From DASQFI01 sp035633215 (GTDB taxonomy: Bacteria > Acidobacteriota > Vicinamibacteria > Vicinamibacterales > SCN-69-37): DNA of 64,000 bases. Both the position numbers and the translations under genes were made by a program. Shown here piece after piece: positions 41,692-50,376 of this stretch (its first letter is position 1; every line of letters starts with the position of its first letter). The stretch is from positions 310,001 to 374,000 of the forward strand of contig DASQFI010000010.1 in the NCBI GenBank assembly GCA_035633215.1. The letters run 5' to 3'. A model generated the notes under the pieces. That model ran no database searches, was not told the DNA's origin, and saw only the letters and a list, made by a program, of their open reading frames with translations.

Positions 41692-42708
41692 TTATTGCAC
41701 GCGGACGCGGTAACGATCTCCTTGCGCGCGGCCCGATTTCAGCGCGAACAGGAGCAGATCGTCGGTCGCGGGCCGGCCCGCCTGGAATTGCCGCACGTCT
41801 CGCAGGCAGCGCTCGACGACAGCGTCGAGCGGATCGGCCGACGCGGACGCCAGCGCGCGCGCGAGCCTGGGCGTGCTGTAGTCCTCGCCGCCGCCATTTT
41901 CGGCATCGATCGCCCCATCCGTGTAGAAGAGCAGCGTGTCGTCCGGCGAGACGACGAGCCGCGTGGGCGCGTAGTGCGAGACCGGAAACAACCCGAGGGG
42001 TAAACCTGCTTCGATCCGGACTGGCTCGGCCGCGGCGCCGCGGGTGAGGAGCGGCGGCCAATGGCCCGCGCTGTAGAGATCGATCGTCCCGTCGGGGAGA
42101 AGCGTCGCCGCGGCCAGCGTCGCGTATGACGCGCGTGGCGCGCTGTCGTTGAAGAGCGCGTTCACACGCGACAGGAGCTCGCCGGTCGGCAGCGCGAGCG
42201 ATGAGAGGCTGCGGAACGTCGCCACCAGGCTGCTCATCAGGAGCGAGGCCGCGACGCCCTTCCCGGACACGTCGCCGACCAGGACGACGGTCTCGTTCCG
42301 TTCGGGTACCGGGATGACGTCGCAGAAGTCGCCCCCCACTTCGCTCGCCGCCTCGTACCGGTAGCGAAACTGCCAGCCGTCGATCGTGAGGCCGTGGCGG
42401 GGGAGCAGGCCGAGCTGCAGATCGTGCGCGAGCGCCAGGTCGCGATGGATGCGAGTCTCCTCGTCCACCGTCGGGTGTTCCTCGCAGCATGTGGCCAGGG
42501 GATCGTGCTCGAGATGACGCGTGCCGATGTATTCGTGACACACCTCGCAGACGCCAAACGTGCCCTGGTCGAGTCGGGCGAGCGCCGCGTCCACGTCGGC
42601 CAGGAGATGACGCAGCTCGGTTCGTCGCGTGTCACGAGCCGCGCGCGCGAGCAGCTGACGACGCTCGATCAGCTCGGTGCGGAAGTGAGCATCATTTGCG
42701 GTGATCAT
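41692..42708 (-). CDS. Zinc-finger SpoIIE/RsbU-type PP2C phosphatase
   Basis: A 338-residue protein fusing two recognisable parts. Residues 30-80 resemble the DksA/TraR region: a helical lead (RRTELRHLLADVDAALARLDQGTFG), then Cys54-x2-Cys57, and Cys74-Cys75 in LATCCEEH, which could bind zinc. Residues 95-335 are a SpoIIE/RsbU phosphatase (LALAHDLQLGLLPR, YRYEAASEVGGDFCDV, VLVGDVSGKGVAASLLMS, LLFYTDGAIDA), the enzyme that dephosphorylates STAS antagonists in partner-switching pathways. The STAS protein at 19.6-20.0 kb is a candidate substrate but is 21 kb away. The ATG at 42708 overlaps the upstream DinB stop as ATGA; an earlier in-frame start would lie inside that gene. Confidence 0.87.
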   Translation of the reverse strand: MITANDAHFRTELIERRQLLARAARDTRRTELRHLLADVDAALARLDQGTFGVCEVCHEYIGTRHLEHDPLATCCEEHPTVDEETRIHRDLALAHDLQLGLLPRHGLTIDGWQFRYRYEAASEVGGDFCDVIPVPERNETVVLVGDVSGKGVAASLLMSSLVATFRSLSSLALPTGELLSRVNALFNDSAPRASYATLAAATLLPDGTIDLYSAGHWPPLLTRGAAAEPVRIEAGLPLGLFPVSHYAPTRLVVSPDDTLLFYTDGAIDAENGGGEDYSTPRLARALASASADPLDAVVERCLRDVRQFQAGRPATDDLLLFALKSGRAQGDRYRVRVQ

Positions 42709-43196
42709 GGCGTTCCTTTCTTCAGAATGGCGATCTGACCCGCGTGATAGAGGACGTGCTGGAGGACGCCGTGGAGCGTGATGTAGGCGGACCACGTGTC
42801 GTCCACGCCCGGCAGTTCCTCATCCAGCCGCCCATCGTCTTGCGCGCCAATCGCGGCATGCAGGTCCCTGGCGGCGCGGCGCAGGCGATTGACGTCGGTT
42901 TTCCAGGCCTGGCTCGCCGATCCCTTGCTCGCACGCTTCGCGTTGACCGGCGGCCAGTTCATGGATTGCGTGATGCGCCGCGGTGCCGTGCCCTCCAGCC
43001 GGAGACGAGCGATCTCGAGCCAGGCGGCGGTGTGGGCCACGAGCTCCCAGATCGAATGCGCATCGGGAATCGGTCTGGCGGTGGCGTCCCTGGCGGTCAC
43101 GCCGCGGAGCAGCTCCAGGATCGATTGGCCATGCCACGCGGGCCCGTTGACGGCGCGGTCGAGCTGATCGGCTATCCGTCGCATTTCGCCAGCCAT
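42705..43196 (-). CDS. DinB-like four-helix protein
   Basis: A 163-residue DinB/YfiT-type protein. The three metal-binding histidines typical of the fold are seen in HSIWELVAHTAAWLEIARL (first His near residue 47) and LQHVLYHAGQIAILKK (near 150). DinB-superfamily members include bacillithiol and mycothiol transferases and many uncharacterised metal proteins. It is the first gene of a leftward unit with the zinc-finger/SpoIIE phosphatase (ATGA overlap). The intergenic region to the rightward CGNR gene contains a dyad at 43237-43271 that could regulate both. Function unassigned. Confidence 0.85.
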   Translation of the reverse strand: MAGEMRRIADQLDRAVNGPAWHGQSILELLRGVTARDATARPIPDAHSIWELVAHTAAWLEIARLRLEGTAPRRITQSMNWPPVNAKRASKGSASQAWKTDVNRLRRAARDLHAAIGAQDDGRLDEELPGVDDTWSAYITLHGVLQHVLYHAGQIAILKKGTP

Positions 43197-43236
43197 CTCG
43201 GTCCTCCCTGAGTCGATAACCGTTGAACAGCTATTA

Positions 43237-43271
43237 ACTGGTTAGATCATGGATCCAGGTGCGTAACCAGT
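43237..43271. promoter_or_regulatory. Dyad ACTGGTTA...TAACCAGT between divergent genes
   Basis: Perfect 8-base arms at 43237-43244 and 43264-43271, 19 bases apart. A TATACT hexamer (43290-43295) follows, a suitable -10 for the CGNR gene. Spacing of two helical turns suggests a dimeric repressor; the divergent CGNR protein is a candidate ligand. Confidence 0.5.
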
Positions 43272-43331
43272 CAAGAGCTAAATATCGGTTATACTGACCA
43301 GGAAGCCGCGCATTTCAGGCCCAAAAATCGC

Positions 43332-43955
43332 ATGTCATCGACCAGCCCGGCGTATCAGTTCGACTTCTCGGGGGGCGACCTCAGTCTGGACTTCGTCAAC
43401 ACGGTGGGGGACCGTCCGCGGCGGGAGGAAGAGCACCTGTCGACTTGGCGGGCTCTGGTGAACTGGGCCGAGCAGGCGGACGTCGTGTCGAAGCGTGCGG
43501 CCGCGGCGCTTCGAACGGACGATCAGGCGCGCGGTGAGGCGATGACGCGCGCGTTCTCCCGCGCTATCGCGCTGCGCGAGTGCCTCTATCGCATCTTCCA
43601 TTCACAGACTCACCGCCATGCGCCCGCGCGGCAGGATCTGGCGGCATTGAACGACGCGCTCGCCGGCGTATTGGGTCACGCCCGCGTCGAATCGCGCGGT
43701 TCTGACTTCGTCTGGACCTGGGACGGGGACGAGCCGTCAATTGACCGCGTGCTGTGGCCGGTCGTGCGGGCCGCGGCCGAGTTGCTGGTGTCTCCCGCGC
43801 GCACGCGCGTTCGCGAATGCGCCTCCGGCACCTGCAGCTGGCTGTTCATCGACAAGAGTCCGACTCAGCGCCGGCGATGGTGCAGCATGAAGACCTGCGG
43901 AAACCGCGACAAAGTCCGGCGGTTCTACGAAAGGAAGCGCGAGCACGCGGACTGA
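43332..43955 (+). CDS. CGNR zinc-finger (ABATE domain) putative regulator
   Basis: A 207-residue protein with the two-part layout of the CGNR family. The N-terminal ABATE region starts YQFDFSGGDLSLDFVNTVGDRP and includes LREC. The C-terminal zinc finger holds RECASGTCSWLFIDKSPTQRRRWCSMKTCGNRDKVRRFY, with four cysteines and the eponymous CGNR. These are presumed transcription factors controlling stress or metabolism genes. It is divergent from the DinB/SpoIIE unit, and the dyad at 43237 lies between them, fitting local regulation. The ATG at 43332 is the first in-frame start before the conserved FDFSGG. Confidence 0.9.
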   Translation: MSSTSPAYQFDFSGGDLSLDFVNTVGDRPRREEEHLSTWRALVNWAEQADVVSKRAAAALRTDDQARGEAMTRAFSRAIALRECLYRIFHSQTHRHAPARQDLAALNDALAGVLGHARVESRGSDFVWTWDGDEPSIDRVLWPVVRAAAELLVSPARTRVRECASGTCSWLFIDKSPTQRRRWCSMKTCGNRDKVRRFYERKREHAD

Positions 43956-43984
43956 CCGCGACGGCTGAGCGGCGGCGCGCGAAT

Positions 43985-44272
43985 CTACTTCCCGTGCCGT
44001 TTGGCGGACGTGAGGTCCTTCTTCGCCTCCGTCCAGTCCTCGTGACTCGCACCGTTCGAGCCGCCTCGTTCGAGGTACCGGAAGTATGCTCGCACCCGGA
44101 CGTCTTCATCGCTCGGGTCGCTCTCGACGGCGACCGGGGCACTCGTGCCGACGTCCTCTGAGACCGGCGTGGAGGCGTCGGACGCCTTTCCTTTTGCTCG
44201 TTTGATCAGCACTCTGCGCGCCGCGTCCGGCGCCTTTCGACTCCCTGACTTGCTACTCCCTGACTTAGGCAC
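43985..44272 (-). CDS. DUF2934 small protein
   Basis: A 95-residue basic protein. GTG at 44272 follows AAGGAGA with 8 bases between, a near-perfect ribosome site. An upstream ATG at 44392 in the same frame would add 40 residues derived from inverted repeat H3 and is rejected. The N-terminal two-thirds is lysine- and serine-rich. The C-terminus VRVRAYFRYLERGGSNGASHEDWTEAKKDL is the DUF2934 motif (IR.RAY.LYE.RG...G...DW..AE..L), found in many soil bacteria and without known function. It is convergent with the CGNR gene. Confidence 0.85.
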   Translation of the reverse strand: MPKSGSSKSGSRKAPDAARRVLIKRAKGKASDASTPVSEDVGTSAPVAVESDPSDEDVRVRAYFRYLERGGSNGASHEDWTEAKKDLTSAKRHGK

Positions 44273-44330
44273 GAATCGTGTCTCCTTGTTCTGAAAGAAC
44301 GCGGATCCCAATGTACCAGCAAAGACCTCG

Positions 44331-44374
44331 GGTGTCTTTTTACGAAAATGTAAAAGACTCCTCGAGGTCTTTTT
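44331..44374 (+). repeat. Inverted repeat H3 (family H)
   Basis: AAAGACCTCGGGTGTCTTTT-type left arm and an imperfect complement ending CTCGAGGTCTTTTTT. Unlike the other copies it lies between divergent genes (DUF2934 and the kinase), where a terminator serves no obvious purpose. Confidence 0.75.
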
Positions 44375-44402
44375 TCGACTTAGCATAGCCAACCGGCTGC
44401 TT

Positions 44403-47030
44403 ATGACACTCGTTCCGGGGTCGTCGCTTGGCCCGTATCAGATCGAGGTGCTCGCCGGGGCGGGGGCCATGGGCGAGGTGTATCGCGCGCGAGACACCCG
44501 CCTGAACCGCACGGTCGCCATCAAGATTCTGCCCGCCCACGTTGCCGCCGTGCCCGGCCTCCTTCAGCGCTTCGAGCGCGAGGCGCGCGCCATCGCGGCC
44601 GTCGAGCACACCAACATCTGTCCGCTCTATGACGTCGGCGCCGACAATGGCGTCAACTTCCTCGTGATGCAGTTCGTCGAGGGGGAGACGCTGGCCGATC
44701 GGATCTCGCGCGGACCGATTCCGGTGCGCGAAGCGATCGCGCTGGCTCAGCAGATCGCCGCGGGTCTCGATGCCGCGCACGCGCACGGGGTCGTTCACCG
44801 CGATCTGAAGCCGTCGAACATCAGGCTCACGACGGATCGACAGGTGCGGCTCGTCGACTTCGGACTGGCCAAGGCGATGTCGCCGCTCGTATCGAGTGAC
44901 CCCGATGCCTCGCCGACCGTCACGGCATCGCCGAGCGAGGCCGGCGTCATCCTGGGTACCGCTGCCTACATGAGTCCCGAACAGGCGCGCGGGCAGACCG
45001 TGGACAGGCGCACGGACATCTGGGCCTTCGGTGGCGTGCTGTTCGAAATGTTGACCGGCCGCAGGCCGTTCGCCGGCGGCACGCTGGCCGATGTCTTCGC
45101 GGCCGTCGTCAACCGCGATCCTGATTGGAATGCGCTCCCGCCTGAGACGCCGCGCCGGATTCGCGATCTGCTGCGCCGATGCCTGGAGAAGGATCAGCCT
45201 CGCCGGCTCCGCGACATCGGCGACGCCAGATTGGACCTGGACGACGCGGTGAGAGAGGCGGCTGAACCATCTGCGCCGTCCGCCGCCGCGCCACGCCGTG
45301 GAGCCGCAATCATCCCGTGGGTCGTCGCCGCGCTCGCCCTGACATTTGCCGCGGCTGCCGTCATCTTTCCGTGGAGGACCGCGGGCCCAGAAACGCCGTC
45401 CCAGATGCGTTTCAGCGGCGTCACGAACTTCACGGGCGCTGAGGGACAGCCGTCCTTTTCGCCCGACGGCCGGTCGGTGGCGTTCGTCTCGAACCGTGAT
45501 GGCCAATGGGACCTGTATACCGGCCTCGTCACTGGCGGCAGCCTGATCCGGTTGACCAACGATCCGAACGTCGAGTCGACTCCGCGCTGGTCGCCGGATG
45601 GCACCAAGCTGCTCTTCGCGCGGTTGAACGACACTGGACTGCACGACATGTGGGTCACGCCGGCCTTGCCAGGCACCGCCCGTCGCCTGGTCCTCAATGC
45701 CCAGACGCCGGCGTGGTCGCCCGATGGCCGAGCCATTGCGTACAGCTCGGAGAGCGCGATCTGGATGTGCGACGCGACGGGAGCGAATCCGCGCGCCGTG
45801 ACGAAGCGCGAGCCGGCGCCGATAATGCACTATCAGCCCGCGTTTGCGCGCAGCGGCCGGTCAATCGCCTTCGTCCGCCGGCGGCGGGGTCCGAGAAGCG
45901 AGTTGGCGCTCGTCGATCCGGAGACGCAGGCGGTGCGTTTCCTGACGAGCGATGACGCGCTCGCCATGTCGCCCGTGTGGTCGCCGGACGACCGGTTCCT
46001 GTACTTCTCGTCGAGCCGGGGCGGGACGATCAACGTCTGGCGCATGTCTGTCGCTGACGGACACGCGACGCCGATCACGGCCGGGCAGGGTGACGACATC
46101 GAGATCGATCTGTCCGCCGACGGCAACCGGCTGGTGTTCGCCACCTATCGCGCGAACACGAATCTTGCCGAAATCCCGATTGCGCCCGCACCGCCGGGAC
46201 CGCTCAAGTGGCTGACGAGTGACGCCGCCCGGAGCGAAGCCGCGCCCACGTATGCACCGGATGGAGGGCGCATCGCGTATTTCTCCAATCGAAGCGGCGC
46301 CGAGCGCGAGGCCATCTGGGTCATGGATGCCGACGGCGCCAACGCGACGCGATTGGTCGAAGATGGTCGCATCAACATCCATCCTCGATGGTCGCCCGAC
46401 GGTCAGTCGCTTTTCTTCTTGAGCCGCGCTCCGGGGAGCCTGCAAGGCGATTCCGACATTCGCCTGATTGCACTCGCGGGCGGAGCGCCCCAGCTGCTGC
46501 CTCTCAAGCCGTATTTTCCCGAGTGGGGCTGGGGCGACGTCGCCACCGATGGCCGGCTCCTGTATCGCACGTCCGAGCGCGCGGGCGAACTGTACGATCC
46601 GCGGGCGAAGCGCCGGGAAGCCGTTCCCGATCTGCCCAGCGACCCGCGATGGTCCCCCGACGCGCGGAGATTCGCCTTTGCCGTACGGGACGACATGGCC
46701 GATGTGGCGGCCGGGCTCTGGGTGCACGGGCCGGATGGAGTTCGACGTCAGCTGTTCAAAGGCTGGGTGGTGTGGTTTACCTGGATGCGGACGGGCGATC
46801 TGCTCGTTCTGGAAGGCAGGCCGGACTTCAAGGCGGTGTTGTGGCGCATCTCGCCCGATGGTCGCCGGACGGTGGCGTTGGACAAGGTGCCGATCTTCAG
46901 ACGTCCCGTGGACGGCACGTGGTGGTACGTTCGATTCGACGTTCACCCGGACGGCCGCCGGATCGTGATTGAAGCGCTCGAATCGTACGAAGCCGACATC
47001 GGGATGATTGACAACGTGAAAGGGAAATGA
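44403..47030 (+). CDS. Ser/Thr protein kinase with TolB/WD40-like propeller
   Basis: An 875-residue receptor-type kinase. The kinase domain (10-275) has GAGAMGEVY, Lys41 (VAIK), HRDLKPSN (Asp134), DFG (152), and GTAAYMSPEQARG. One transmembrane helix (about 300-320) separates it from an extracytoplasmic propeller with repeated blades: GQPSFSPDGRSVAFVSNRDGQWDLY, PRWSPDGTKLLFAR, PAWSPDGRAIAY, PVWSPDDRFLYFSS, PTYAPDGGRIAYFSNRSG and HPRWSPDGQSLFFLSR. The S-P-D-G signature is that of TolB/PD40 repeats. The propeller may sense an external ligand or protein state. This architecture is abundant in acidobacteria. H6 terminates it at the convergent end. Confidence 0.92.
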   Translation: MTLVPGSSLGPYQIEVLAGAGAMGEVYRARDTRLNRTVAIKILPAHVAAVPGLLQRFEREARAIAAVEHTNICPLYDVGADNGVNFLVMQFVEGETLADRISRGPIPVREAIALAQQIAAGLDAAHAHGVVHRDLKPSNIRLTTDRQVRLVDFGLAKAMSPLVSSDPDASPTVTASPSEAGVILGTAAYMSPEQARGQTVDRRTDIWAFGGVLFEMLTGRRPFAGGTLADVFAAVVNRDPDWNALPPETPRRIRDLLRRCLEKDQPRRLRDIGDARLDLDDAVREAAEPSAPSAAAPRRGAAIIPWVVAALALTFAAAAVIFPWRTAGPETPSQMRFSGVTNFTGAEGQPSFSPDGRSVAFVSNRDGQWDLYTGLVTGGSLIRLTNDPNVESTPRWSPDGTKLLFARLNDTGLHDMWVTPALPGTARRLVLNAQTPAWSPDGRAIAYSSESAIWMCDATGANPRAVTKREPAPIMHYQPAFARSGRSIAFVRRRRGPRSELALVDPETQAVRFLTSDDALAMSPVWSPDDRFLYFSSSRGGTINVWRMSVADGHATPITAGQGDDIEIDLSADGNRLVFATYRANTNLAEIPIAPAPPGPLKWLTSDAARSEAAPTYAPDGGRIAYFSNRSGAEREAIWVMDADGANATRLVEDGRINIHPRWSPDGQSLFFLSRAPGSLQGDSDIRLIALAGGAPQLLPLKPYFPEWGWGDVATDGRLLYRTSERAGELYDPRAKRREAVPDLPSDPRWSPDARRFAFAVRDDMADVAAGLWVHGPDGVRRQLFKGWVVWFTWMRTGDLLVLEGRPDFKAVLWRISPDGRRTVALDKVPIFRRPVDGTWWYVRFDVHPDGRRIVIEALESYEADIGMIDNVKGK

Positions 47031-47050
47031 CCCCCGAGGTCATTTCCCTT
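47020..47050. terminator. Bidirectional terminator H6 between convergent genes
   Basis: Perfect 13-base arms AAGGGAAATGACC (47020-47032) and complement (47038-47050) with a 5-base loop. It spans the kinase stop and touches the stop of the convergent ABC permease. The central GACC/GGTC echoes family H but the outer arm is unique. Confidence 0.7.
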
Positions 47051-48210
47051 CATTGATACCTGAACCACCGCGTCCCGAGCCACCCGACCAGCAGCGCGCC
47101 AATCACCATCGTCGCCAGGTGCGGCAGCGCACTGACCGCCGGATCGCCGAAGTTGATGAGCTTGTGCATCGCGTCCATGGCCCAGCCGGTCGGCAGGAAG
47201 CGCGCGAGCGTCTGCATCCAGCCTGGGGTGATCTCGATCGGCCACCAGCAGCCGCCGAGCGCCGCGAGGACCATTGTCACCATCACGCCCACGCCAGTTG
47301 TCTGCGCCGCGGTGCGCGTGAGGCTGCTGAGCAGGACGGCCGACGACGCGGCAAACGCCGCCCACCCCACGAGGACGAGCCCGACCATCGGGAGCGATCG
47401 GCCCCAATCCATCCCGAAGACCACGCGGCCGACGATCATGCCGAAGGCGATTTGGACCAGGCCAAGCGCCATGCGGCCCATCCACTTGCCCGCCACCAGT
47501 GAGCCCGCCGAAATCGGCGCCGACGCCAGTCGGCGCAGCAATCCCTGCTCGCGCTCGACGACGAGCGTGATCGCGCCGCTCGTGAGGAGCACCAGCATCG
47601 TGAACATCACCATGGTCCCCGGTATGGCCTGCGAGAAACCCGAGGGCGGGTCCAGCCTGCGCCCGGCGGGCTTGACCGTGAGCGTCAGCGCACGCGGCAT
47701 CGCTCGCAGGTCAGCGAACGCCTGCAGCGTCGGATCGGTCCCGGCGATCTTCACCGCCGCCAGATCTCCGAGCACTTCGTACGCCGCCCGGGCAATGCGG
47801 ATCTGATCGAAGTTGCCGGTCGGCGACTCGCCGCGCCGCTCGAACGTCAGGACCTGAGGCTGGCCGGCGAGCACGGCGTCCGTGAAGCTTCCAGCGCCCT
47901 CCTTGGGGACCGGGATGATCAGGCGTCTGTCTTCTTCGCGGAACGCTTCGTCGGACGAGGGCCGGCGGATCTCGAAGTTCTGGGCCTCGAGGCGCCGGAT
48001 GAGCTCGTCGACGAGGAAGCCGCCACGATCGGCTCCGCGCACAGCCAGCGGGTCTTTCCGATCACCGGCCGGCCCGTCGAGTCCGCCGGTCACCGTGCCG
48101 ATGAAATAGAAAAACAGAATCGGCATCACGAAGACCCAGAGCAGGGTCTCCCGCTGCCGCAGCATGTAGGCGACGTCCTTGCGCGCGATGAACCAGGCCT
48201 GCCGCAGCAT
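47050..48210 (-). CDS. ABC-2 type transporter permease (second)
   Basis: A 386-residue ABC-2 permease with the standard layout: helix near residue 22-40 (TLLWVFVMPILFFYFIGTV), a large extracytoplasmic domain (45-190), then five helices (VMFTMLVLLTSGAITLVVEREQG, MGRMALGLVQIAFGMIVGRVVF, and so on), with a C-terminal charged WFRYQ. It is the last gene of the leftward operon. ATG at 48210 overlaps the TGA of the preceding permease by one base. It pairs with the permease at 48210-49445 and the ATPase at 49450 to form an exporter of unknown substrate, similar to the YhfL/YbhSR type with two distinct permeases. Confidence 0.9.
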   Translation of the reverse strand: MLRQAWFIARKDVAYMLRQRETLLWVFVMPILFFYFIGTVTGGLDGPAGDRKDPLAVRGADRGGFLVDELIRRLEAQNFEIRRPSSDEAFREEDRRLIIPVPKEGAGSFTDAVLAGQPQVLTFERRGESPTGNFDQIRIARAAYEVLGDLAAVKIAGTDPTLQAFADLRAMPRALTLTVKPAGRRLDPPSGFSQAIPGTMVMFTMLVLLTSGAITLVVEREQGLLRRLASAPISAGSLVAGKWMGRMALGLVQIAFGMIVGRVVFGMDWGRSLPMVGLVLVGWAAFAASSAVLLSSLTRTAAQTTGVGVMVTMVLAALGGCWWPIEITPGWMQTLARFLPTGWAMDAMHKLINFGDPAVSALPHLATMVIGALLVGWLGTRWFRYQ

Positions 48211-49445
48211 CAGGAAATCAGGAAGCGCCCGCGCAGGCGGCTGACGGATCCGAGAAACGCCGCGAGCGCAAGGCCGCCAATCACCAGCGTGGCGATGAGC
48301 AACGCGCCCGGCTCCGGCTGGCCAAACATGAGCGCCCTGGTCTGCGTCACTGCCATGCCGTTCGGAAGGGAGCGGCCGACCGCGGCCATTCCCGGTGGCA
48401 TGATCTCGAACGGGAAGAACGATCCGCCGACCATCATCATCGGAAACACGACCATCGTCGTCAGCAGGTTGGCGCCGCGCTGGCTGGTGCCGAGCATCTG
48501 GAGGAACAGGAAGTAGCAGAGCAGAGCGGTGCCGGCAAACGCCGCCCACGCGATGGTCCCCGGCACGCGCGCGGGCGCGACGTCGAACGCGACGACGCCG
48601 ATGACGACCGCGACGATGGCGACCAGCAGCATCAACGCTGCCGCGCCCGCGATCTTGGCGGCGAGCAGGACGTGCAGCCGTTGCGGCGTACTCATTGCAC
48701 GTCGGAGCGTGCCCTTCTCTTTTTCGATCCAGATGTCCGCGCTGATTGACTGGGACACCAACAGCAGGGACATGAAGAGCAGGCCCGGCATGAACATCGG
48801 CCCGAACTGGAAATTCGCCGTTGGGCTCGCTTCGGTCCGGGTTTCGACCGTGATCACCGGGGGAACGAGCGTTCCCTGGAGCTGCTGGAGGTTCTGGTTG
48901 ATCCGCCTGCTGATGCCGGCCACGCGGTCGTCCGTCGGGAAGCCCGGCGTCGAGACCCCACCGGCAACGATGTCGCGAATCGATGCGCCGAAGATGCGTT
49001 GCAAATAGAACGCGGCTTCGATCGCCATGCGCAAGCCTTCTTCGATGATTCGCGGCAGAATGCGCTGCGCCGGGTTGGTGACGAGGGTGAGTTCGGTCGG
49101 CTGTTCTCTTAGGACACCGTCCTGGAACCCCTTCGGGATCATGAGCAGAGCACTGGCCTTGCCCGCCTGAATCCTTGCGTGACCGTCCAGGGCTGGGACG
49201 GTCTCGATTTCCAGGAACTGCCCGAGCTGCCCCTGCCGTCCGGCACCGGTGACCAGACCGCTGAGCAGCGTTCGATCCTCATCGACGACCAGCACGTGCG
49301 CTTTCGGCGCCGGACCGCCGTCGTCGATTACGAGGCTCATCAGGCCGCCGAAGACGATCGGCAGGCCGATCCAGACAAGCTGCGCCGCCGGGTCCGCGAG
49401 GCGCCTGCGGAGATCCTTCCAAATCGAAGCGGCCAGGAATCTCAC
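48210..49445 (-). CDS. ABC-2 type transporter permease (first)
   Basis: A 411-residue ABC-2 permease. N-terminal helix (LVWIGLPIVFGGLMSLVI), periplasmic domain with HVLVVDEDRTLLSGLV and LTLVTNPAQRILPRIIEEGL, then a five-helix membrane block with DIWIEKEKGTLRRAMSTP in the typical cytoplasmic loop. GTG start at 49445, four bases after the ATPase stop. The two permeases share layout but little sequence, indicating a heterodimeric channel. Confidence 0.9.
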   Translation of the reverse strand: MRFLAASIWKDLRRRLADPAAQLVWIGLPIVFGGLMSLVIDDGGPAPKAHVLVVDEDRTLLSGLVTGAGRQGQLGQFLEIETVPALDGHARIQAGKASALLMIPKGFQDGVLREQPTELTLVTNPAQRILPRIIEEGLRMAIEAAFYLQRIFGASIRDIVAGGVSTPGFPTDDRVAGISRRINQNLQQLQGTLVPPVITVETRTEASPTANFQFGPMFMPGLLFMSLLLVSQSISADIWIEKEKGTLRRAMSTPQRLHVLLAAKIAGAAALMLLVAIVAVVIGVVAFDVAPARVPGTIAWAAFAGTALLCYFLFLQMLGTSQRGANLLTTMVVFPMMMVGGSFFPFEIMPPGMAAVGRSLPNGMAVTQTRALMFGQPEPGALLIATLVIGGLALAAFLGSVSRLRGRFLIS

Positions 49446-49449
49446 GGGT

Positions 49450-50376
49450 CTACTCGCGCAGTTCCCGCCCGGTGAGCTTGATGAACAGGCTCTCCAGGCT
49501 TGGCTGCGTCAGCGAGGTTTCCTGTACGTCGCCGCCCGAGGAGGTCACAGCGCTGAAGATGGCGGGGAGTTTCTTCGACGCTCCCTCCACCGTAAATCGA
49601 AGCGAACCGTCGTCGGCCGAAACGACGTCCGCGCCGAGCGCTTCCAGCGCGCGGCGAGCGGCCTGAGGTTCGAAACGACCTGACAGGCGGACCAGATCGC
49701 GCTCGCCCATCAGGTTCCGCAGCTCGTCGAGCGTGCCCATGACGAGCAGCTTGCCGTGGTCGATGATGGCGAGCCGATCGCAGAGATCCTGCGCCTCCTC
49801 CATGTAGTGCGTCGTATACAGCACGCACGTGCCACTGCCGGCCTGCTGCCGCACGAGGTCGAGCAGCCGCACGCGGCTCTGCGGATCGACGCCCACGGTG
49901 GGCTCGTCCAGCAGGAGCACCTTCGGGCGATGGACGATGCCGCAGCCGAAATTGAGCCGCCGCTTCATGCCGCCGCTGAACCGCTTGACCGGCTCCGTCG
50001 CGCGGTCGGCAAGCCCGACGGTCTCGAGGACCTCGAGCACCCGCCGCTTGAGCGCGTCACCGCTCATGCCGTACGCGGCGCCCCAATACGCGAGATTCTC
50101 TCTGGCCCCGAGCTCCTCGTAGAGGGCCAGCTCCTGCGGAACGATGCCCAGCTCGCGGCGCGCCTCGATGCTGTCTGCGACGACGTCGTGGCCGAGCACG
50201 GTGATTCGCCCGGACGTGGGCCTCAGGAGTCCCGAGATGCAGCCGATCGTCGTCGACTTGCCTGCGCCGTTCGGCCCGAGCAGGCCGAAGATGCGGCCCG
50301 GTTCGGCCGCAAACGTGACGTCATCGACCGCGATGGCCTCGCCGTACTGCTTGCGTAGGTGCTGGACGTCGATCAT
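49450..50376 (-). CDS. ABC-2 exporter ATP-binding protein
   Basis: A 308-residue ATPase. Walker A GPNGAGKST (34-42), Q-loop PQELALYEEL, signature FSGGMKRRLNFG near 138, Walker B VLLLDEPTVGVDPQ near 165, and the switch histidine in YTTHYMEEAQDL. A C-terminal extension of about 90 residues is typical of DrrA-like drug-export ATPases. Its start overlaps the stop of the symporter gene (ATGA, 50373-50376) and the permease follows four bases later, so all are co-translated. Role: energises the two downstream permeases. Confidence 0.93.
   Translation of the reverse strand: MIDVQHLRKQYGEAIAVDDVTFAAEPGRIFGLLGPNGAGKSTTIGCISGLLRPTSGRITVLGHDVVADSIEARRELGIVPQELALYEELGARENLAYWGAAYGMSGDALKRRVLEVLETVGLADRATEPVKRFSGGMKRRLNFGCGIVHRPKVLLLDEPTVGVDPQSRVRLLDLVRQQAGSGTCVLYTTHYMEEAQDLCDRLAIIDHGKLLVMGTLDELRNLMGERDLVRLSGRFEPQAARRALEALGADVVSADDGSLRFTVEGASKKLPAIFSAVTSSGGDVQETSLTQPSLESLFIKLTGRELRE

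Noticed and set aside
44273..44392. Forty-residue N-terminal extension of the DUF2934 protein
   Set aside because: It is encoded by repeat H3 and lacks a ribosome site, whereas the GTG at 44272 has AAGGAGA at ideal distance.
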